DNA of 60,211 nucleotides, from contig DJIF01000104.1 of assembly GCA_002433485.1 (NCBI GenBank), positions 1 through 60,211 on the forward strand. The letters are read 5' to 3'. Every line of letters begins with the position of its first letter. Position 1 is the first letter of the stretch. The DNA is from Deltaproteobacteria bacterium UBA6601. Lineage in GTDB: Bacteria > Myxococcota_A > UBA796 > UBA9615. The position numbers and the translations under genes are program-made. Shown here piece by piece: positions 9,801-17,021 of this stretch. The notes beneath the pieces are model-generated. The model worked only from the letters and a program-made list of their open reading frames with translations, was not told the origin of the DNA and made no database searches.

Positions 9801-10509
9801 GGCCGATCAGGCGCTGGCCCGCGGCAAGCGCAAGCAGGCAGAGAAGATCATCCAGCTCATCTACGACTCTTATCCCAACATTAAGGCGGAACTTAGCGCC
9901 GTCGGTATGCGAATCTGTGCCGAGATTGCCTTCCAGCCGTTGTTGGTGGAATTTAAGGAATACGAGGAGTTGCAGTTCCCTGATAGCCAAGATGTGGAGG
10001 TCTTGCAGAAGGTCTTCGATCGCAAGCTTGAGTGGAACAAGGAGGTCGCCGCGGCTTTTGACTCCTTCGTCTCTGAGTACAACGATTTTGAGTGGGGTAG
10101 TGCAGCGTTCTATTACAAGGCCTTGAGCTTTAAGCGCCACGGGGAGACCTGGCTGCAGGCGCCCATTCCCTACGATCCCGATGATCCCAATGAGGAAGAG
10201 TATTTCTATATCTATAGTGATCGGCTGAGCGCCTCAGCTGAGCCTTTTGAGGCCACTGCGGTGCAGCTCTTTGAGCAGCTGGTGAACACTGCGAAGGATA
10301 AGAAGCGTCACAACAAGTGGGTTGATGCGGCGCTTGAAGAATTGAGCCGGGTGGACCCCAATACCTACCCTGTACCCAAACCGGAACGCTCTACCACCAT
10401 TCCTTCCGATAGCCTGTTGTTGCCCGCCGCTATTGAGGTGGTACCTGAACTTACTGGGGGCCCTGCTACAACGGGCTCAAGCCGCATCGCCCAGCGAGTC
10501 CGTCGATGA
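6880..10509 (+). CDS. Large periplasmic TPR protein, GltD/AgmU/NfsD-like by context
   Basis: 1,209 residues from GTG 6880. Signal peptide 1-25 (cleavage after VALA), then a disordered Pro/Ser/Glu stretch to about 115, then many TPR or Sel1-like helical repeats from roughly 120 to 1000 (for example ARRMFRLAELYFERSEEEF, AVYYMLGYCYSDEAG, QAYFRLGDLYFEENDTDRA, LVVYNVAQAYSKLGRTDES). The last 150 residues hold a domain rich in aromatic and acidic residues before a short Pro/Thr tail. Size, repeats, and position directly before a TPR lipoprotein and the ExbB/ExbD genes match GltD/NfsD of the Glt/Nfs machines (established for Myxococcus; the assignment here is inference). It overlaps the next gene by ATGA. 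The opposite strand carries a 625-codon open frame that I regard as a shadow. Confidence 0.87.
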   Translation: MARHLIVLAALTLVAELGTTSVALAQDAEDTSVVAGEVREQTADERFECVPPEKPELAPEDLGFDQYALPLDPVVAEQQGSSAPTNSSSPVGGESEQPTSVVEDTPPDPQELDAWRAAVERYKARTGEFTAEVSRLIRRDFDEEISQLRVGYDNMVERADLEERLLREKAIDAHEAFVAKHPNSTYTARRMFRLAELYFERSEEEFLAESVKYDDLVDLFDAGKVEFLPEPPEKDYRRSIALYKKIIRNFKNYADLGAVYYMLGYCYSDEAGRHLDPQRAADVYRDLLANVPVSEYRAQAYFRLGDLYFEENDTDRALDYYDQILGEFDRKQVDDPLTRGEEKLYELALYKVAWSLYKLDRLDIAMDRFMELIDWAEAKEARTGRGADLKLESIRYLAISISDVATEQGVSPIGPASRLLGQSGERAWHYEVLKELAGILKDQARYDEAIEAYLYLQQRFPLSPDGPQFQNNVIVLYNNLVPPDPKAAADARVQLTNLYGLNSPWYEANKNNKDAIALATQYILEALESVAYTYHQAALDSGQAADYMLAAQKYEEYLARYPFAKNAYELSYNLAECYFWIGGDLVKDEDGQMVSGWERAIAQYSKLFGFPEDEYRKDAILGIMYSYNFIWKAREGGYKTNPAALANLRPPLGETVEFAALPISELSKNYIQSVRWVQREITDFEEVAVVLYDVGELFYYANYLDHAREVFNNIVQDYPSTDFAAFAAGRIVDSYLYTGDLTKMRESTERFAALELGSDAALAEERNRTFAGLARDSLFKEGEMAYETESYECALTSFLDYFDLYGDRGTAKDMQNIDLVVYNVAQAYSKLGRTDESNQYFELLLARFPESSQAVDTFWRMASNYERVLELEKAVGYYEDLLAYHPGDDGSADALANAAFLKTGLKRFGDAANSFERYHDDYSDKEDAKDLLFKSAELFEVAGNANDATRVYKRWLKLYGVDDPDGWVETQRKLADQALARGKRKQAEKIIQLIYDSYPNIKAELSAVGMRICAEIAFQPLLVEFKEYEELQFPDSQDVEVLQKVFDRKLEWNKEVAAAFDSFVSEYNDFEWGSAAFYYKALSFKRHGETWLQAPIPYDPDDPNEEEYFYIYSDRLSASAEPFEATAVQLFEQLVNTAKDKKRHNKWVDAALEELSRVDPNTYPVPKPERSTTIPSDSLLLPAAIEVVPELTGGPATTGSSRIAQRVRR

Positions 10510-12299
10510 GAGTCTCTTTGTCGCCCCTCGCTTTGTTGGTCTTGTTGCTCGGCCTTTCGCTGTCGGCCTGTGACAAAAATCCGCCCCAAACCTCAGGTTC
10601 AATTGAGGCTGAGGAGCCCTCAGCCAGCTCTGCAGAAGCCACTCCATCCTCTGAGGATGAACAGCCGTCGGCAAGGGACGATTCTAACAGCGCAGAACCA
10701 GCTGAACCGGCGCCGGTCGCCGACTCATCGGCGGTAGAGACAGAAGACAAGGGCTCTGAAGCTGAGGAGGCACCCATTGCCGCGCCTCCCGAGGGCACCC
10801 AGCCGGTCATGGCAGAGGACACAGCAGAGCCTTCCATGTCGGGTGAGGCCGGACTCGTGGGAGCGACTCTGGATGAGAATGGTCTCTACATTGCGAGGGA
10901 CGGGCGGCGACAGGCCATAGATGACTTCGGTAACCCGGTCTTTGACGCCGATGGGTATCCTATCTGGGAGGCTCTGCCCGCTGAACGAGCGGCCCAACTC
11001 TTTGAGGAGGCCCTGATGCTCCGCAAAGGTCTGGCCGGAGCTGAGCCAGATCTCATGTCTGCTGCCATGCGTCTGAATGAGGCAATCGCTCTGGTTCCCG
11101 ACTTCATCGAAGCGCGCTACAACCTCGCCCTTGTGCAGCTTGATCAGGATCTCATCCGAGATGCGGTGCAGAATCTAGACAAGGTGGTCGCTGCTCGGCC
11201 GGACTGGAAGGAGGCCCTGCTCTCCTTAGCCATTGCGCACGAGCGGTCAGGGGACTTCAATGCCGCGACGCGTATCTATACAAAGGGGCTGGAGAGCGAG
11301 CCTGAGAACGTTGACATGCTCAATGGCATGGCCCGAATTTACCGCAAGATGGGTCAGTCCGAGCTGGCGGAGCAAAAGGCCAAGGCCATCCTAAAGATCG
11401 ACTCCAACAGCATCGATGCCTACAACACCCTTGGACTTGCTTATCTGGAAATGGGCGAGTTGGAGCTGGCTCGCTTCGTCTTTCTTAAAGCTGAGAAGTC
11501 GGTGCCTGGCGCGGACGAGAACTCAGCGATTCAGGCAAACCTTGGTCTGGTGAACTATCGCTTTGAAGGCTGGACTAAGGACAAGCGAGAATACGAGGCG
11601 ACAGTTCGTTTTGAGAAGGCCCTGGAGTTCAATCCCAATGACTTGGGGGCAATGGTGAATCTGGCCCATCTCAAGTTGATCAATTTCGATTTTGAGGGTG
11701 CGCGCGAGCTGCTAGAAAGGGCCCACCGCAAGATGCCCGCCAATGTTCCGATTCAGTTGAACCTGGCGGTTGCACGTCGAGGTACGGGTGAATATGACGG
11801 CGCAGAGCAGCTCTACAACCAGATCGCTTCCGCGCCGGGGAGCTATCGGGGTGACGCGCTGCTCAATCTGGCGATTCTTCAGGGGGACTTTCGTAAGGAT
11901 TACCCGACCGCCATTGAGACCTATAATGAGTACATCTCAGTGATGGAAGAGACTGGTGTTGCCGTGGCAGAGGACGCTCCGGTGCGCGGCTACATTCGCA
12001 GCATTGAAAAAATTCTTGAGCGCGAGGAGAAGAAGCGGCAGCGGGCTGAGGCACGAAAGCAGCGCGATGCGGAGCGTGAGGCTCGCCGTAAGGCGGAGCA
12101 GGAGGCCGCAGCAGCTGAGGCCGCAGCAGCTGAGGCCGCCGCAGCCGAAGCTGGAGCAGCTGAAGGTACCGAATCTTCAGCCACAGGGGCTGAGGCCCTC
12201 CCCACTAGCGAGGACCAAAGCACATCGGATGAAGGGGCTACGCCTGCCTCTCCGGAAGCTGAACAAACGTCGTCAGAGAGCTCGGAGGCTGGGCCATGA
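10506..12299 (+). CDS. TPR lipoprotein, GltE/AglT/NfsE-like by context
   Basis: 597 residues. The signal peptide ends in lipobox LSLSAC with Cys22; +2 is Asp (ACDK), which in enterobacteria would mean inner-membrane retention, although that rule may not apply here. An acidic Ser/Glu/Pro linker (about 28-115) is followed by TPR units (about 180-480: EARYNLALVQLDQDLIRDA, AYNTLGLAYLEMGELELAR, PIQLNLAVARRGTGEYDGA). The C-terminus is a charged helix (EREEKKRQRAEARKQRDAE) and an Ala/Glu repeat, then a Ser/Glu/Pro tail. A TPR lipoprotein directly after the giant TPR protein matches GltD-GltE and NfsD-NfsE gene order. Starts in an ATGA overlap with the upstream gene and ends in an ATGA overlap with the next frame. 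Confidence 0.87.
   Translation: MRVSLSPLALLVLLLGLSLSACDKNPPQTSGSIEAEEPSASSAEATPSSEDEQPSARDDSNSAEPAEPAPVADSSAVETEDKGSEAEEAPIAAPPEGTQPVMAEDTAEPSMSGEAGLVGATLDENGLYIARDGRRQAIDDFGNPVFDADGYPIWEALPAERAAQLFEEALMLRKGLAGAEPDLMSAAMRLNEAIALVPDFIEARYNLALVQLDQDLIRDAVQNLDKVVAARPDWKEALLSLAIAHERSGDFNAATRIYTKGLESEPENVDMLNGMARIYRKMGQSELAEQKAKAILKIDSNSIDAYNTLGLAYLEMGELELARFVFLKAEKSVPGADENSAIQANLGLVNYRFEGWTKDKREYEATVRFEKALEFNPNDLGAMVNLAHLKLINFDFEGARELLERAHRKMPANVPIQLNLAVARRGTGEYDGAEQLYNQIASAPGSYRGDALLNLAILQGDFRKDYPTAIETYNEYISVMEETGVAVAEDAPVRGYIRSIEKILEREEKKRQRAEARKQRDAEREARRKAEQEAAAAEAAAAEAAAAEAGAAEGTESSATGAEALPTSEDQSTSDEGATPASPEAEQTSSESSEAGP
12102..12146 (+). repeat. 15-base tandem repeat within the TPR lipoprotein gene
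   Basis: Three consecutive 15-base units (gaggccgcagcagct, the first two identical, the third with three changes) encode EAAAA repeats near the C-terminus. The unit length is a multiple of three, so copy-number change would alter the length of the helix without breaking the frame. Confidence 0.8.
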
Positions 12300-12625
12300 G
12301 CACTCCCTTCTTGCGGCGCACCCAGGGCTCTATCTATACTCCCGCGGTAATGCGTAGGATCTCTTTTAAGATCATCATTTCCGTACTCGCACTTTGTGCG
12401 GTCTCGCTTATTGCTCAGGTGGTCTTGGTCGAGTCCGCTAATGCTCAACGCAAGAAGGTCGTCTTCGGTGAAGAAGAAGAGGGCTCGGTGGTTGAGGGTT
12501 ACGTTCACAAGCCTGAAGTGGGCTATATCATCACCCGTCAGGAGCAGGAGGATCTGGAGACCCTGCAGCTCAAAGAGAACCTCGCTCCAAAGATTGTCCG
12601 TTCGGTTAACAAGCATCCCTTCTAG
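12296..12625 (+). CDS. Small exported protein before the ExbB/ExbD genes
   Basis: 109 residues if started at ATG 12296 (ATGA overlap with the upstream gene, GGAGG 7 bases before), or 91 residues from ATG 12350. The shorter form begins with a textbook signal peptide (MRRISFKIIISVLALCAVSL, cleavage after ANA), and a promoter-like TTGCGG-N18-TATACT lies just upstream of it; both starts may be used. The mature part is only about 57 residues: KKVVFGEEEEGSVVEGYVH, then a region ending in LAPKIVRSVNKHPF. It resembles the short periplasmic peptides found beside TPR and AgmX-type proteins in myxobacterial clusters, with GSVVEG and KP motifs. Function unknown; the location suggests a partner of the stator or of the TonB-like protein. 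Confidence 0.7.
   Translation: MSTPFLRRTQGSIYTPAVMRRISFKIIISVLALCAVSLIAQVVLVESANAQRKKVVFGEEEEGSVVEGYVHKPEVGYIITRQEQEDLETLQLKENLAPKIVRSVNKHPF
12311..12340 (+). promoter_or_regulatory. Internal sigma-70-like promoter before the motor genes
   Basis: TTGCGG (12311-12316), 18-base spacer, TATACT (12335-12340). The predicted transcription start falls only 2-3 bases before ATG 12350, which opens directly onto a signal peptide. It would allow the small exported protein and the ExbB/ExbD genes to be expressed apart from the upstream TPR genes. Confidence 0.5.
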
Positions 12626-12750
12626 TGGGAATTTCCCTCGGGTACTTTCCGAACTTGAGAAATACGAGTAAAAGAACACGTCATTGGCTCACCGAGGTGG
12701 TTCGGGGGGCTGATATTCCTTGCAACCTGAAGAAAACCACTAGCGTCCCC

Positions 12751-12763
12751 GGAGGTCCCCATC
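12751..12763 (+). promoter_or_regulatory. Ribosome binding site that points to an ATC start
   Basis: A perfect GGAGG at 12751-12755 is followed after 5 bases by ATC at 12761. That frame runs uninterrupted into the ExbB-like protein. No ATG, GTG or TTG lies in frame between the upstream stop (TGA 12728) and ATG 12806, and no other ribosome binding site is near ATG 12806. Confidence 0.55.
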
Positions 12764-13411
12764 CTTAGCTTCATCCTTGAGTTCTTTTCCAAGGGCGGCC
12801 CCTTCATGTACCTCATCCTCGGTGTCTCCGTCATTGCGGCGGCGACGGTCGTCGAGCGGGGTTACATGGTGCTCCTTCGCTACAACATCAACGGTGCCTC
12901 GTTCATGGCTCAGATTCAGAAGCTGGTCATGGCGAACAACATCGACCGGGCAATCAAGCTCTGCAATGCTGAGAGCAGCGCAGCGCTCACCCGGGTCCTC
13001 AAGGCCGGTCTGACCCGCGCTAATCGGGGCCAGAGTGAGATTGAAAATGCGGTCGAGGAGGCCACCCTTGAGGTGATTCCTCAGGTCAAGAAGCGCACTG
13101 CCTACCTGTCTATGTGGGCGAACGTCGCTACCCTGACCGGACTGCTCGGTACGATTACCGGTCTTGTTCAGGCGTTTAAGGCGGTTGGTGCCGCTGCCGC
13201 AGCAGACAAGCAGGAAATGCTCGCTAACGGTATTTCTGTCGCTATGTACACCACGGCTTTTGGTCTCGTGGTCGCCATTCCGACCATGATCTGCCACTCG
13301 ATCATTGAGAATCGCACCAAGAACCTGATCCAGGATGTCGATCAGTACAGTGTGAAGCTCATTAACCTCCTGACGGCCCACAAGCGGGGAACCCTCAAGG
13401 ATGGTGAATAG
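12761..13411 (+). CDS. MotA/TolQ/ExbB family proton-channel subunit (AglR-like)
   Basis: Inner-membrane stator subunit that, with ExbD-like partners, converts proton flow into movement. From ATC 12761 the product is 216 residues and begins LSFILEFFSKGGPFMYLILG, matching the family N-terminus. From ATG 12806 it would lose this part of the first helix region, so I prefer the non-standard start (see the binding-site entry). Three spans: about 14-35, about 120-145 with the family TGLLGTITGLV, and about 165-190 with YTTAFGLVVAIPTM. The cytoplasmic loop carries IENAVEEATLEVIPQVKKR, typical of TolQ/ExbB. Of the Myxococcus proteins, AglR is the closest by context. Followed after a 99-base gap by the first ExbD-like gene. 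Confidence 0.9.
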   Translation: MLSFILEFFSKGGPFMYLILGVSVIAAATVVERGYMVLLRYNINGASFMAQIQKLVMANNIDRAIKLCNAESSAALTRVLKAGLTRANRGQSEIENAVEEATLEVIPQVKKRTAYLSMWANVATLTGLLGTITGLVQAFKAVGAAAAADKQEMLANGISVAMYTTAFGLVVAIPTMICHSIIENRTKNLIQDVDQYSVKLINLLTAHKRGTLKDGE

Positions 13412-13510
13412 CCTGGAGTCGATAGACTCCTGTTAGGCGCAACGAGGCATCTGGTGAGGCTCCTTGGCGGGGCCGATCAAGGTGTTAACTGAGGGCGGAG
13501 AGCAGCACTT

Positions 13511-14206
13511 ATGGCCAACAAGCGCACACGAGGTGGTGAGGACGTCAAGGACATCACCTTGAATCTGTTGCCGTTCATGAACCTCATGACGCTGCTGATT
13601 CCGTTCCTGCTGCTGTCTGCTTCGTTCATCACCATTGCGGTTATTGACTCTTCCCTGCCTGCTATCGGGGCTCCGCAACCAAAGGACAAGGTTGAGGAAG
13701 AGGAAAAAGAGCCACCGCTAAATCTCCAGATCGGTATTACGGAAGAGGGCTTTACCCTCAGCGGTACCTCGCCGATTCTGGGATGCGGAAGCTCGGGTAA
13801 GGCCGACGGCGAGAATACCTGTAAGCAGATACCTCTGAACGATAGTGCTGAGTATTGTCAGGAGGCCCAGTGCGGAGGTGTCTCTGGGGGAGACTGCCGG
13901 CCGGATCCCGCCTGCCATGACTTTGCAGAGCTTAGAGACCTTGTTAAGCGCCTTAAGAATCCGCGCTGGGAAGGCGGGGAAATGGTCACCGATTATCCGG
14001 ACGAGGGGAACGTAATTATCGCTCCTAATAAGTCCATTAAGTATTCGGTGCTCATCGGTGTGATGGATGCTACTCGAGACGTTGAAGCTCCCAGCGGTGG
14101 CGAACTCACTCCGGTGGGTCCAAGCTATCCTAAGGCGACCTCCAGTGAGTGCTATCCGAACGTGTGTCTCTTCCCCTATGTCGTCGTCGCTGGCGGTGTG
14201 AAGTAG
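13511..14206 (+). CDS. ExbD/TolR family protein with Asn at the proton-site position
   Basis: 231 residues: short cytoplasmic N-terminus, one span (about 17-45) and a periplasmic domain. Aligned with ExbD (VTPFIDVMLVLL), the helix reads LLPFMNLMTLLIPF, putting Asn24 where the proton-carrying Asp of the family belongs. The periplasmic part is unusual: between about 85 and 220 it holds eight cysteines (92, 104, 116, 121, 129, 135, 214, 219), enough for four disulfides, and it is longer than ordinary ExbD. The following gene encodes a second ExbD-like protein that keeps the Asp. Myxococcus also pairs two ExbD-type proteins (AglQ and AglS) with AglR. GGCGGAG lies about 12-18 bases before the start. 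Confidence 0.88.
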   Translation: MANKRTRGGEDVKDITLNLLPFMNLMTLLIPFLLLSASFITIAVIDSSLPAIGAPQPKDKVEEEEKEPPLNLQIGITEEGFTLSGTSPILGCGSSGKADGENTCKQIPLNDSAEYCQEAQCGGVSGGDCRPDPACHDFAELRDLVKRLKNPRWEGGEMVTDYPDEGNVIIAPNKSIKYSVLIGVMDATRDVEAPSGGELTPVGPSYPKATSSECYPNVCLFPYVVVAGGVK

Positions 14207-14262
14207 TGATCCTCTGACCTGCGCTGACGGGCGTAGCTGGGGCAATTCGCGAGGAATAGAGA

Positions 14263-14760
14263 ATGGCCAGACGAGCAAAGATCCGGATCGAAGATGACGA
14301 CGCCGAGCTGAACATCACCTCGTTGATGGACATTATGACCATCATCCTGGTCTTCCTTCTTAAGAGCTATTCGACTGAAGAAATTACGGTCACACCATCT
14401 GAGGACCTTAGTCTCCCCAACTCGACCGCTACCCTGAAGCCGCAGCTTGCCGTCAATACGGTGGTTACTAAGGCGGCCATTACGGTGGATGGAGTTGATA
14501 TTGTTGCCGTGAGTGGCGGAGCTGTGGATCCGGGGCAGAAGCGTGGCACGCTCATCTCGCCCCTGTTTGACCGTCTTAAGGATCTGGCTGATCGTGAGAA
14601 GGCGAACGCTGAGCGTCCTGGCTACTCGCCGTTCACCGGTCGCCTGTTGCTTCAGATCGATCGGGATGTGCCATTTAGCCTTGTGCGTGAGGTCATGTAC
14701 ACGGCCGGGCAAGCCCAGTTTGGAGAGTTCAAGTTCGTAGTCTATGGCCAGGAAGGCTAG
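14263..14760 (+). CDS. ExbD/TolR family protein with intact Asp (AglQ/AglS-like)
   Basis: 165 residues: cytoplasmic N-terminus, one span and a periplasmic TolR-type domain. The helix reads ITSLMDIMTIILVFLL; Asp23 sits at the conserved proton-binding position. The periplasmic domain ends DVPFSLVREVMYTAGQAQFGEFKFVVYG, matching the standard ExbD/TolR ending (register of periodic V-R-VM--A--AG). Good ribosome binding site (GAGGAA, about 8 bases before ATG). With the ExbB-like protein it should form the ion-powered motor of the cluster; its Asp-lacking neighbour may be the second subunit of a heterodimer. Confidence 0.92.
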   Translation: MARRAKIRIEDDDAELNITSLMDIMTIILVFLLKSYSTEEITVTPSEDLSLPNSTATLKPQLAVNTVVTKAAITVDGVDIVAVSGGAVDPGQKRGTLISPLFDRLKDLADREKANAERPGYSPFTGRLLLQIDRDVPFSLVREVMYTAGQAQFGEFKFVVYGQEG

Positions 14761-14881
14761 GGACCGCACCCCTTGGTGACGGTTCTCCTGCTAGGCTTCG
14801 AGTGGTGATTCGAAAGGTTCGATCAGAACGAACGGGTTGACCACGAGGCCGTAGCCGTCAGTGCAGCACGTAGAGGATTGA

Positions 14882-16285
14882 ATGGCCGCTAAAGGAGCGA
14901 GGAAACAAGCAGCAGCGAAGCGGAAGCGGACTCGCAAGCACACACCTACGCGGCGCGCTGTTCTAGGCAAGATCCTTCGCATCGGCATTATCCAGAGCGG
15001 ACGCATCGTAGAGGAGCGTCTGATTCCTGCTGATTCGGCCGTCACTGTAGGCGACCATCCCAAGTGCACCGTGGTGATCTCAGGCGCGGAATTGCCGAGT
15101 AAACGCTTTGAGCTGTTCGCTAATCGAGGCGGAAAATACTCGCTTCAATTTACTGACAAGATGCACGGCAAGGTTGCCCAGGATAGCGGCATCAACACCC
15201 TTGCGGGCTTGGCCAAGTCCGGTACGGCTGCGCGCAAAGGCTCCTGGTTTTCCTTTCCCTTAAGTGAAGACAATCGGGGCAAGGTCTATGTCGGCGATTA
15301 CACGGTTCTGTTTCAGTTCGTTGCGCCGCCTCCCCAGCCAGCACGTAAGAGGAGTGGCGATTTTCGCCCCTTCCGCTGGGAGGAGATTGACTGGCTATTC
15401 CTGGGCGTCCTGTTTGTCTCAGCGTTGTTGCATACGGCCGGAGTGATCTGGATCGAGAGCCAGCCTCCACCAAAAGAATTCACCATTGATGACATTCCAG
15501 CGCGTTTTGTGAAGCTGGTGGTGGAAGAAGAGGCGCCTCCCCCCCCTGAGGAGACTACTGAAGAGGAGGGCGAAGGCGAGAGCGAAGAGGAAGCGCCGGC
15601 AGCGGAGCCAGAACCGGCTCCAGAGAAGGCTCCGGCCCCTGCAGCAGAGACGGCTGAAGAGCGACGAGCCCGTATGGAAGAGGAAGTCCAGTCAACTGGA
15701 TTGCTGGCGCTAATTGGTACCGCAGGTAGCTCCTCCAGCGGTGATGCAGTGGCCGATCTACTTTCCGATGGTCTCAGCTCTGAGGCCGGTTCAGCGCTTG
15801 CTAATTCCACTGGCCTGGCGGTTGGTCGTCGTGATTCCGACAACAGCGGCCTACGTGCCGGAGGTGGCGGCGAAGGTGCCGCCAGCATTGGCTCCATAGG
15901 CGGAGCCGGTGGCGGCTCGGGTGGTTCGGTACAGAAGAAGAAGACCGCGCTCAAGGCGAAGCTGGGTACGGGATCAGCTGAGATCGCGACCAGCCCAGAG
16001 GACATCAAGTCCATTAAGAAGACCATGAAGCGCTACAACGGCCGAGTGAAGTCGTGCTACGAGCGGCAACTAAAGGGAGACCCCGATCTCTCCGGTAAGG
16101 TCACTGTGACTTTCGAGATTGAGACCAACGGCAAGGTCAGCGGCGCCGATGTGCTGGACAATACGACTGGAAATGCGGCGCTTGAGGCCTGCATCCTGAA
16201 GGTCGTACGCACCATTAGGTTCAACCCGCCGCCTCCTGATGTGGTTACCGTCGACGGCTATCCTTACATCTTCTCGGCCCAATAG
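14882..16285 (+). CDS. FHA-like/TM/TonB-like linker protein, GltG/GltJ (PglI/AgmX) type
   Basis: 467 residues linking the cytoplasm to the periplasm. Order: basic N-terminus (1-30), FHA-like beta domain (about 30-147; SAVTVGDHPKCTVVISG), one span (about 170-190), a Glu/Pro-rich stretch (about 213-265), a Gly/Ser-rich linker (about 280-350), and an AgmX/PglI-type C-terminal domain (about 372-467) with RYNGRVKSCYERQLKGDP, ALEACI and IRFNPPP. The two cysteines in this domain (392 and 437) are the family pair. In Myxococcus, GltG and GltJ have this build and are thought to link the motor to outer-membrane parts in a TonB-like way. AGAGG stands about 6 bases before ATG 14882. I infer the same role here. 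Confidence 0.9.
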   Translation: MAAKGARKQAAAKRKRTRKHTPTRRAVLGKILRIGIIQSGRIVEERLIPADSAVTVGDHPKCTVVISGAELPSKRFELFANRGGKYSLQFTDKMHGKVAQDSGINTLAGLAKSGTAARKGSWFSFPLSEDNRGKVYVGDYTVLFQFVAPPPQPARKRSGDFRPFRWEEIDWLFLGVLFVSALLHTAGVIWIESQPPPKEFTIDDIPARFVKLVVEEEAPPPPEETTEEEGEGESEEEAPAAEPEPAPEKAPAPAAETAEERRARMEEEVQSTGLLALIGTAGSSSSGDAVADLLSDGLSSEAGSALANSTGLAVGRRDSDNSGLRAGGGGEGAASIGSIGGAGGGSGGSVQKKKTALKAKLGTGSAEIATSPEDIKSIKKTMKRYNGRVKSCYERQLKGDPDLSGKVTVTFEIETNGKVSGADVLDNTTGNAALEACILKVVRTIRFNPPPPDVVTVDGYPYIFSAQ

Positions 16286-16354
16286 TTCCCAACCGGCATT
16301 TGGAGTCATGTCGGAATCTGCTGGCTCTCAAGGCCTGAGGACCTATGGTGTAGG

Positions 16355-16384
16355 TTGACACTAGGAGCATGGTGCTCCGATACT
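16355..16384 (+). promoter_or_regulatory. Promoter with a palindrome filling its spacer
   Basis: TTGACA (16355-16360), 18-base spacer, GATACT (16379-16384). The spacer contains a perfect inverted repeat, GGAGCA-TGG-TGCTCC (16364-16378). An operator inside an over-long spacer is the layout used by MerR-family regulators, though MerR spacers are usually 19-20. It lies 43 bases upstream of ATG 16428 and would drive the last two or three genes of the cluster. Confidence 0.45.
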
Positions 16385-16427
16385 GAGAAGCTGCTACGCC
16401 TTGATGTAGCGTGAAAGGATGGAGCTG

Positions 16428-17021
16428 ATGTTCAGGTCTATCGACGTCATATCCCGCTGTTTTCTTAGCTTACTTGCCGGGCTACTTGTTCTGGTGGTGA
16501 GTGTTGAAGCCTATGCTCAAGATGCGGCGGTGAATCAGGGTGTCCTGCGGACGGAAGATGGCCAGATTAGTGGTCAGGATCTCTCAGCTCGTGAGAAGCA
16601 GGACTTCGCCCAGCAGGCGGTACAGGATCTTGAGTCGACAACCAACCGCATCCTCCGCCTGATTGAGGACGCTCAGCGCAAAAAGGACGTGGTCCTTCTC
16701 AATTGCTTGAACGACAAGCTTGGCGCCTTGCGGGGCCTGCTCAAGGTAGCTGGAGACTCGCGCCTGAACCTGGCTGAGGCTGCTGCTCGTGAGAATCTTG
16801 ATCTCCAGGAGCACAACTTCCGGAAGCTCTATATTGCCCGGCAGCAGGCTCTGACGGTCACCTCAGAAGCCGACGCCTGTGTTGGGCAGGTAGGAATTGT
16901 TACTGCCGGCCAGACCAGAGTGGTTGTTTCGGTGGACGGCGGAGAGCAGAGTGGCGATAGCGGCTACGGTGCAGCGTCTGGCGGTAGCAGTCGCCCTCCC
17001 GACGCGTCGCCATTTCTCTGA
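16428..17021 (+). CDS. Small periplasmic helical protein of the Glt/Nfs-like cluster
   Basis: 197 residues from ATG 16428 (GGAG just upstream); ATG 16419, in frame, has its binding site abutting the codon and is less likely. Signal peptide about 1-29 (cleavage after AYA). The mature protein is helical: coiled-coil-like helices about 50-130 (AREKQDFAQQAVQDLESTTN, IEDAQRKKDVVLLNCLNDKL), one Cys in the helical region (Cys90) and one near 150, then a Gly/Ser/Pro-rich tail. I do not recognise the family. It lies between the TonB-like protein and the outer-membrane barrel, so it may bridge the two; this is inference from position only. Confidence 0.75.
   Translation: MFRSIDVISRCFLSLLAGLLVLVVSVEAYAQDAAVNQGVLRTEDGQISGQDLSAREKQDFAQQAVQDLESTTNRILRLIEDAQRKKDVVLLNCLNDKLGALRGLLKVAGDSRLNLAEAAARENLDLQEHNFRKLYIARQQALTVTSEADACVGQVGIVTAGQTRVVVSVDGGEQSGDSGYGAASGGSSRPPDASPFL

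Noticed and set aside
12627..12637. GGGAATTTCCC palindrome after the small exported protein
   Set aside because: Only a 4-base stem can form with a 3-base loop, and no T run or regulatory context is seen.
14805..14880. tRNA-like GGTTCGATC segment upstream of the FHA-like gene
   Set aside because: No matching acceptor, D or anticodon stems could be drawn around it.
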